Shown: positions 57,296 through 64,000 of the stretch, in pieces
How the letters are laid out: every line of letters begins with the position of its first letter
Numbering within the stretch: the first letter of the stretch is position 1
Source: Vitellaria paradoxa
Lineage: Eukaryota > Streptophyta > Magnoliopsida > Ericales > Sapotaceae
Direction: 5' to 3'
Assembly (NCBI GenBank): GCA_019916065.1
Contig: CM034241.1
Span: 9,461,223 to 9,525,222, forward strand
DNA length: 64,000 nucleotides
The notes under the pieces: model-generated
Databases searched by the model: none
Seen by the model: the letters and a program-made list of their open reading frames with translations, nothing else
Told to the model about the DNA's origin: nothing
Translations under genes and position numbers: made by a program

Positions 57296-57889
57296 CTACT
57301 GAACCTTCAAAGGATGACAAAGAAAATTCACTCTCGTGATAGTCCTGTGGGACTTATTAGAATCATACTTCCACTCAAGTATAGGGGTCTTAACAAGTAA
57401 GTCATCAAATGTACTAGCACCAATAGAAAAAGATATATTAGAAGTGGTCTCAATGAATGGTGTGGTAGAACATGATGAAACTAAAATAACTCGCTTAACA
57501 GTATGCTCCTCTGAACCTATGGTATCAAAGCTCTTAGAATGAGTATTAAGACTTTCCAAGGTCACCTCAGTTGTTAGGGTGGAATGAACTTCAAGCTTCG
57601 TGGTGGTGTTGGTTAGCATGTCCTCTAAACTCTCAACAGATGAAATCTCAGGCATGTTAGAGTCTAGTGGGAATGAGTCAAAGGGCTCATTCCCTTCATT
57701 ATCCCAACCATTGTTGGAACAGTCACTCCGCTTAAAGTTTAAGGTTACCAAATTAGGATCTTCTTGTACAGGAAATAAAAAGGCCCTAGATTTAGTAATT
57801 TCAGTTTTAGTGACTAGATGAACATAAGGACATGTTATGGGCTTGAACAATGTATCATCTAATGTAGAGTCAATGTGTGTAAGTCTCAT
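57296..57889 (-). pseudogene. Unrecognised 197-residue open frame inside the gypsy element
   Basis: It is open from an ATG at 57889 and Ser/Thr-rich, with pieces such as EISSVESLEDMLTN and FDTIGSEEHTVKRVILVSS. There is no zinc knuckle, protease or RT motif. It lies downstream of gag in element orientation. Athila/Tat elements often carry extra frames of unknown role (family knowledge), so I treat it as part of the element and not as a host gene. Confidence 0.5.
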
Positions 57890-57999
57890 GCATACTAGAA
57901 TCGACCTTTAAGTTAATTTCTTCCCTATGTTGAGTTTGCTCGTAAAGTGACTGAAAAAAAATCCCATGTCAACTCCGGAGTAAAGTCAAGAAATATACC

Positions 58000-58480
58000 C
58001 TCAGATAACTCTCAAGAGTATGGAGCATCTCTAAAAATAAACCATTATAGAAATTTATAATGATGCGCCATAACTCAAGATTAGAATTTGGGTAAGAGTT
58101 TAATATATTTTTAAACCTCTCCCAACATTGATAAATTTCTTCACCATAATTTTGAGAAAAATTTTCAATTTCAAATCGTTGGTTGAAGTTTTGAAAAATG
58201 GAGGGAAAAGTTGTAATAAATTCATTTTATAAATTTCCCCAAATATTAATCTCCCAAGTAACTACACAACACCACTTGTCGGCCACTCCGTATAATGATA
58301 ACAAAAAAAATTAATACCCAAAAGTGTCATCTATGTCACCTTTTGTGCAATAAATACAATTTGACTCCAATTTTTCTAAATGAACTCTAGGGTCCTCATG
58401 TTTAAGTCCATAAAATTTAGATAGTTTATAAAAGGCCAATTTCATAAATGATGCCTAAATAACTAATGAGTGGGTGAGTG
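58000..58480 (-). pseudogene. Decayed gypsy gag
   Basis: The minus strand reads FYKLSKFYGLKHEDPRVHLE, LESNCIYCTKGDIDDTF, SLYGVADKWCCVVTWEI, FPSIFQNFNQRFEIENFSQN and YGEEIYQCWERFKNILNSYP. This follows the plant Retrotrans_gag pattern (HLEKF...FPFSL...A..WL...W..L...F...F.....R..I..F.Q...ESLYEAWERFK). Stops are present. Confidence 0.7.
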
Positions 58481-58593
58481 GTATTTGGTAAACTGAAATT
58501 ATATGGAAAATAATCCATAGTCATGATTTTTTTTTTTGGTGAAAATAGTAGAAGAGTAACCTAAAACCGGCCTAATGAATCAAAACTACAAAA

Positions 58594-58613
58594 GTTCCCC
58601 AGCAAGGGCTCCA
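58594..58613 (-). other. Primer-binding site of the gypsy element
   Basis: The minus strand reads TGGAGCCCTTGCTGGGGAAC, four bases different from the TGGCGCCGTTGCCGGGGA-type primer site of plant Athila/Tat elements. It stands about 12 bases after the LTR end. Confidence 0.75.
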
Positions 58614-58625
58614 AAAACTTGAGAG

Positions 58626-60227
58626 TTATCTTATTTATATCATTGACCGCCTCACAAAAGTGCAATTGAATAAACCCCCAAGTATAAGGGCATGCAGTGT
58701 AACTTTACCTGATAAGTCCAGAATCGTATCCACAGGGAATTTTGAGATTGACCTCCAGGTTTTCTAAGTTCTTCGACCTACTGGTTTCATTTTAAAAATA
58801 GGAAAAGAAAATTGGTTTTAGGTTTTGAAAAGTATTGAATAACTAACTAATAACCAAATAAAGTAAATTGCAAAAATTAAACTAAATTAAAATTCAAGAA
58901 CTTAAATTACTGCGATTCTAATTAATAGAAAAGTAAGATTCAAAATTAAATTAAATTAAAACAATGAAAGTAATAAACTACACATTCAAGATAATTAAAG
59001 ATTTTGATCCAACTTACAAATTCGGGCGGATTCCTTATTCTCTAATTGAATGTATTTTCTTATCTCTGTTTACAATTTGTGTATAGGAAAAGTAACTGGA
59101 AGATGTCGTCATTAAAATAATTATTCCAAAGCACAGTTTTAGAATCACATTTAGGATAAGAAAATCAGAAAAATATTCAATAAGTTCGTCTTTAGTCCAA
59201 ATCTATTTTCATTTATTTCAAAATATGAAGAAAGTTTTAATCAAGTAACATTATCGGGGATTTCAATGAAATATGATCGAGGTTACAAGTTTTTGAAAGC
59301 CTTTGAAAAGAAAGCAAAAAAAGATTCAGGAAAAGGAACTCTAGCATACAAGTTTACGTTGCATACGAGGATTCAATCACATTTAATCATCAGACAAGGA
59401 TTTACCCATCATTGATGGATTGAGTAACATCATCAGGGATTTCAATGAAATATGATCGAGGTTACAAGTTTTCAAAGGCCTTTGAATAGAAAGAAAAAGA
59501 AGATTTAGGAAAAGAAACCCTAGGATACAGGTTTTACGTTACATATGAGGATTCAATCACATCTAATCATCAAATAAGGATCCACCCATCATTAATGGAT
59601 TGAATCAAGATAAACAAACTAGCTTAACATAGATTTAATGTAAACAAAATACGTAAAAACAATGAATAAACAAGAAATAAACTTCATTAAATCAGAAAAG
59701 GAACAATAGTATTGTATTTCGAAGTAAAGGCATAACAAAATCCATGAACAATGAACTAGAAATCACCAAAAAAAAAAAAAAAACTAAAACTCTCTGAAAT
59801 GTATTCTGGAATTCTAGAAGAACATATTAAAAAGCTTTCCATTATGGTTGACAAAATAACGCATTTATAGAATAAATTGAAAAGCCTAAACCTAAAAATT
59901 TCGTGCGAATTAGTCGTCGGTCTCCGGACCACCCAACTGGGGTGTCCAAATAATAGAGAGGATCAAGCCCAAATTCAGTCTTTATTCATTTTTTTCCAGT
60001 TGTCTCTTTGCTGTTGTCGGAATTGAGCATCGAAGTGTCCGGACAGTGGGGCCTTTTCCTCATTATCTTCACCATTGCTAATTTCAATAATTTTTGTCTT
60101 TTCTCTACATTTTAGAAACAAACACAAAATAAATATTAAAAGTAACTAAAAACTTTATAATTATTAAACAACTGCATGAGTTATAATCTAATTTGATGTT
60201 TGTAATTACACTTTTCAAGTGTAATCA
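58626..60227 (-). repeat. 5' LTR of the gypsy element (right copy)
   Basis: This 1602-bp LTR begins on the minus strand with TGATTACACTTGAAAAGTG. It is about 150 bp longer than the left LTR because of an internal tandem duplication (59245-59602). Confidence 0.85.
59245..59602. repeat. 179-bp tandem duplication inside one LTR
   Basis: gtaacattatcggggatttcaa at 59245 recurs as gtaacatcatcagggatttcaa at 59424, followed in both by tatgatcgaggttacaag and gaggattcaatcacat. The left LTR has the block once. The two units differ, so either the duplication is old or the source element carried it. Confidence 0.85.
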
Positions 60228-60869
60228 ATCATAATTATATTTCCCCATGCTGAAAAGTAGGAAGGTGTATAAAATGGGAGGCTATTTCCTCCCATGATTA
60301 AGATAACATAAGATGAGAGAATGCCACATATCTTTGTGGATATAGTTGTCAACATGATTCACAAATTGGCATGATAAACATTTGGATTTACCGCAAGTTA
60401 AAATATGAATTCTTTATTTGAACAATTAAGATTTGAGTTTTTTAATGAAAAATCTCCTAATTGAAATACGCTATTTCTTGAACCAAGTGTAGGGTCATTA
60501 TCACTTATACAACTGATTTGTATCTCACACGAACCTTACTCAACTAAAAGTTAAACCAAACTAAACTATTATATTTTTAATTTTTAAAAGATTTTGAATA
60601 AATTTAAAATAAAACTGCTAAAATACAAGAAATTTCAAGATGATAGAAGTCGTATAGGCATTTTATTAAACTACTAGGCACCTCATTCACACTCTAATGG
60701 TAGCTAAAAAACTCATCTCAAGTCCATTAATGTTGGATTGAAGATGCACTATTAACGTTACAAGCACAAAAAATGATAAATAGTGACTGACACTCAAAAT
60801 TGTATTATAATCTCGCAAGTGTGCAAGTGTTGTTAAGTAATAAAAACTTGATGAGTCTAGAGTTGAATC
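60228..60869. other. Spacer with an LTR-like relic
   Basis: AT-rich DNA without coding sequence. From about 60800 the words ctcgcaagtgtgcaagtg and gatgagtctagagttgaatcc resemble the Tat-type LTR just to the left, and LTR-like text continues right of the CACTA repeats (about 61700-62220). The CACTA element appears to have landed in an older LTR. Confidence 0.45.
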
Positions 60870-61560
60870 CACTACAAGAAAATGGAGTATAGGCGAGGAA
60901 TTTTTTTGCGAGGAACCTTATTTCTCACTAATAATAGGCTTTTAGTGAGGAAACAAACATTTTCTCGCAAATGACTAGAATAGTTTTTACAAGGAAAAAT
61001 TTCCCAGCTAATAGTTGTATCTTGCGAGGATTTTGGGATCACTATAGGGTCAAAATTATGGCGCCAAGCAAAAAAAAGTTCGCGGGAGGAGATTTGGGAG
61101 TACTATAAGCAAGGAAAGTTAAATTTCCTCACTAATAGTGAGGTATAGGCGAGGAAATATGAGTTTCCTTGCTAATAGTCAATGAGCATTTTTTTATTAT
61201 TGGCGAGGCTATATAATGTCCTCGCTTATAGTAGTGTATAGGCAAGGAAATATTGATTTTCTCGCTAATAGTCAAGGAACTCTTTTACAATAGGCGAGGA
61301 AACTAAATATCCTCACTGAAAGTGAGGTATAGGCAAGGAAATATGAGTTTCTTCACTAATAGTTTTGTGATTTTCTTTGACTATAGGTGAGGAAATTAAG
61401 TTTCCTCACTAATAATTGGGTATAGGCAAGGGAATACAGGTTCCCTCAATAATGATTAAGCAATTTTCTTTGACCACAGGCGAGGAAAGTTAGTTTCGTG
61501 GCTAATAATAAGGTATAAACAAAGAAATATAAGTTTTGTTGCTCATAATACTCCACAAAT
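60870..61560 (+). mobile_element. CACTA (En/Spm-type) end with subterminal repeats
   Basis: The terminus CACTACAAGAAAAT at 60870 is the standard CACTA inverted-repeat end. It is followed by at least eight variants of taggcgaggaaat (near 60889, 61148, 61231, 61293, 61331, 61385, 61430 and 61479) and many reverse-type tttcctcgctaatag words, as expected for subterminal transposase-binding arrays. A matching right end (TTTTCTTGTAGTG) was not found before the window edge, so the element is truncated or a deletion derivative. No transposase sequence is present. Confidence 0.75.
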
Positions 61561-62230
61561 AGCCCACTTTACTTTTTCATTAATTTAAGTTACACAATTG
61601 CCAATGGTTCCATTGGGAAATGACTGATTTAATTTACTCGCAATTCTCTTTTCTCAGCTAATAGGTGTCACACAATTAAGTTGAATAAAAAGAGTTTTGA
61701 GTTTTATTATGTTCTAAAATAAAATAGAATAAAAATAAATGACTTATAAATATTAAAAATAAACAAAAAATAAATTCTAATAAAAAAATCAACAAGTCTT
61801 GATCCAAATCTATAAGTTAGGATAAAACCCTATGTATTTAATTAGGTGTCTTAATTATCTTAGTTTAAAAATCACGTCGAGAATTTAAAAAATTAAAAGA
61901 TTTTGACTCAAAAACGTTGGGGTCAATCTTTGAATTTGATTTTAAGTAATAAAATTTAATCTGATAAAAACATTAGGGATTACAGAGAACTAGGTCAAGT
62001 TTAAGGATTTTTGAAATCTTAAAATCATAATTCAAGTTTATTGTTATTCAGTGAATCCATAAATTCAATTTTAATGTCAAAAAGATTTAATCAGTTAAAC
62101 ACATCATGGAATTCAATGAATTATAATCGAGTTTAACAAGTTTGGAACGTATAAAATCCTGATTCCAAATTACTATTGTTGTATAAAAAAATAAAGATAT
62201 TTAAAATCATACAACACTTAACTAGACATA

Positions 62231-64000
62231 TTGTTATAACCTAAATTTTTAATTTTTAATATATATATTAAAATAAAAATTTTATACGCTCACACGTGGC
62301 CAAACGAGGCCTTGTTGCCAACCAGGAGGATCACCTAGGAGCCTCACCTAGGACTTAGGTTGAATGAGTGTGCCCTTAGCCATAACATATGGCTTAATTT
62401 GGCCCTTGATGTCTTCCATATGGGTTAAGGCTGTCAACATATATACTTACATATGACATATGTATAGGAAGGTCAGAAAAACCAGGGAGAAAGAGTAAAG
62501 AGAGAGAGAGAGAGAGAAGACAAAAAATTGTTTGGCCGAGAATAGTTTTTTAAGTCGAGAGTAAGAAGGAACAACTTATCGGATAAGTGTATTAAATCTC
62601 TATCAAATTTAAATTAATTTTATGGTTTTGCAATTAAAAGTATATTGAAAATATTAGTATAATTATGTTAGTTATTGGGATCAATAATTTGAGAAACGAG
62701 GCATTATTGGCCACCTACAGATGATTGCTGTACTATGTTGGATATCTTAGATATGGATTTAATACATTTTATTTACATATATGATATATAAAAATATTGT
62801 GATAATTTTTATGTGTTTATTTTGCATCAAATATGATTAAATATAAGTTGCAGTGTGTAACTTCTGTCTGAACCAAAACACTCTGTCTGTTCTGGACCAA
62901 ATGGGTTTGCTGGGCCATTCAAAAAATAATATTAATAATAAAATAAATAAATAAATAAAAATAGAAAAGAAAATGGTGTTTGGCACTTTATGGATGTACT
63001 ATCATATATAAAAATATATATGTTATACATATTAAAAAAAAAAAACTTTGCTTGAAAGGAAAATATGGAGCAAAATTTACTTTTTGACCCCAATAGTTTT
63101 ATGTACTTATGAATTTGCCCCAAAAGTTTTAGAAAATTTCAATGACACAAAAAGTTTTGGATAATTGCAAAGTTGCCCCAAAAGTTTGTGAAATTGCAAA
63201 CTTACTCGGGGGTTGTGGAAAATTACAGCTTATCAAGTATAAATATTTTAATCTTAATTATTTATTTTTTCTATATTTCCTTTTTGACTTATATTTCCAT
63301 TACAAATAATTCCAAACCTTTTTAAAGCTTATTTCAATACAATGTTAAATTAATGGGTAAATAGCTTCTTTTACGTAAACAATACATTGTAATATAACAT
63401 GTTGTCATTTTATGGATAATTGAATACATGAAAAAAATGTGAATTAAAATGCATATTTTGAAATGAAAATAATAGAAATAAATGATAAGAAAATGATATA
63501 TGTTGTGATTGCAGAGTTGACATATGCTAGGAAAATAAGAAAGGTTTAGAGACCACCATTGGGTTGAAAGGGCCAAAACCTATGTAGGGGTTAGTATTCA
63601 TGTCAGTAGATTAGTAGCCTATAACATGACGATTATGAGTTTGGCTTATCGTGGCCCGTGATTGAGAATCACATATACGAAGTTTTCGGTTAATCGTTTC
63701 CATTAAGTGTTCGCCCATTAAACAACGTCATTAGCATCCACCCCATGATGTAATATGATGATTGAAAAATAGTAAAGGAGCTTAACAAAAATTGATAGTT
63801 TGATTATTGTTGATATGATGATTTGAGTATTGATATTTCCTGTGACATATCAATTTGATTATTTATTGGCATTTCATTATCTAACTCGATTTAATTAGAT
63901 GATGTACATGTTCAGTTTTATTACATATTATATGTGTTGGTGTTATGCACCGTGGGCACAAGTGATTATTGCTCACATCCCTATAGATGTGATGCCGGTG
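62231..64000 (+). mobile_element. Possible gypsy (Tekay-type) LTR running off the right edge
   Basis: The segment starts TGTTATAACCTAAATTTTT, like the TGT-ACC-AAATT starts of plant chromovirus LTRs. It ends in the window with caccgtgggcacaagtg and gatgtgatgccggtg, words I associate with such LTRs. No partner LTR or coding part is visible, and the orientation is a guess. Confidence 0.35.
63085..63225. repeat. Short degenerate tandem repeat
   Basis: Variants of ttgccccaaaagttt recur near 63113 and 63172, with cacaaaaagttttgg at about 63148 and accccaatagttttatg at about 63088. The period is about 25-35 bp. It may be an internal repeat of the surrounding LTR-like sequence. Confidence 0.5.

Larger units (their letters stand above)
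52889..60227 (-). mobile_element. Non-autonomous Ty3/gypsy LTR retrotransposon (Athila/Tat-like)
   Basis: Two long direct repeats (52889-54339 and 58626-60227) bound a 4.3-kb interior. The minus orientation is set by a primer site next to the right LTR and a polypurine tract next to the left LTR. The interior carries a decayed gag (about 58000-58480) and an open stretch (57296-57889) that I do not recognise. I found no protease, RT, RNase H or integrase blocks in 54340-57290, so the element depended on others. The LTRs differ at many sites, which means an old insertion. The 5-bp target duplication is not evident. Confidence 0.82.

Noticed and set aside
57296..57889. 197-residue open frame as a host gene
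   Set aside because: It lies between LTR, primer site and gag on one side and polypurine tract and LTR on the other, in element orientation.
60870..61560. Regularly spaced repeats resembling a CRISPR-like array
   Set aside because: The spacing is irregular, units occur in both orientations, and a CACTA terminus is present at the edge. These are transposon subterminal repeats in a plant genome.

Overview
The window looks like nuclear DNA of a flowering plant, most likely a woody eudicot; I cannot name the species. The evidence is AT-rich intergenic sequence, GT-AG spliced genes with short exons and very long introns, and many plant-type mobile elements (L1, RTE, tRNA-derived SINEs, Helitron, hAT, Mutator, CACTA and Ty3/gypsy). 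Nothing prokaryotic was seen.

Two protein-coding genes are supported, both on the minus strand. (1) Positions 529-31196 hold 25 coding exons of BIG5 (also called MIN7 or BEN1), a large Sec7-domain ARF guanine-nucleotide exchange factor. The exons join in one frame for 1347 residues, and the C-terminal part lies left of position 1. A 5' UTR intron and a TATA box (31658-31665) are predicted. (2) Positions 33772-48216 hold a complete 10-exon gene for a 286-residue protein with an N-terminal FYVE zinc finger and C-terminal ankyrin repeats. The genes lie head to tail about 2.6 kb apart. Both families act in endomembrane trafficking: ARF activation at the TGN and early endosome, and PI3P binding on endosomes.

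The rest is introns and intergenic DNA filled with transposon remains. BIG5 intron 5 holds an L1 interrupted by a SINE and by a candidate Helitron that itself carries a MITE. BIG5 intron 1 holds another L1 piece, a second small Helitron beside a related unfilled copy of its target, and a SINE. BIG5 intron 24 holds a SINE with an 18-bp target duplication and a GC-rich hAT MITE with an 8-bp duplication. Intron 3 of the FYVE gene (9.2 kb) holds a Mutator-type MITE with roughly 270-bp inverted repeats and a 10-bp duplication, an RTE fragment with 17-bp duplications, a gypsy gag relic, a degenerate tandem array and a TRIM-like LTR pair.

Right of about 48.3 kb I see no gene. This part holds a non-autonomous Ty3/gypsy element with both LTRs, PBS, PPT and a decayed gag (52889-60227), a CACTA end with subterminal repeats (60870 onward), and the start of another gypsy-type LTR running off the right edge.

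The observations most worth a second look are the nested insertion stack in BIG5 intron 5, two tail-only retroposon insertions with 15-17 bp target duplications, CT microsatellites at several splice sites of the FYVE gene, the inverted-repeat MITE inside a transcribed intron, and an A-rich leader directly upstream of the BIG5 start codon.
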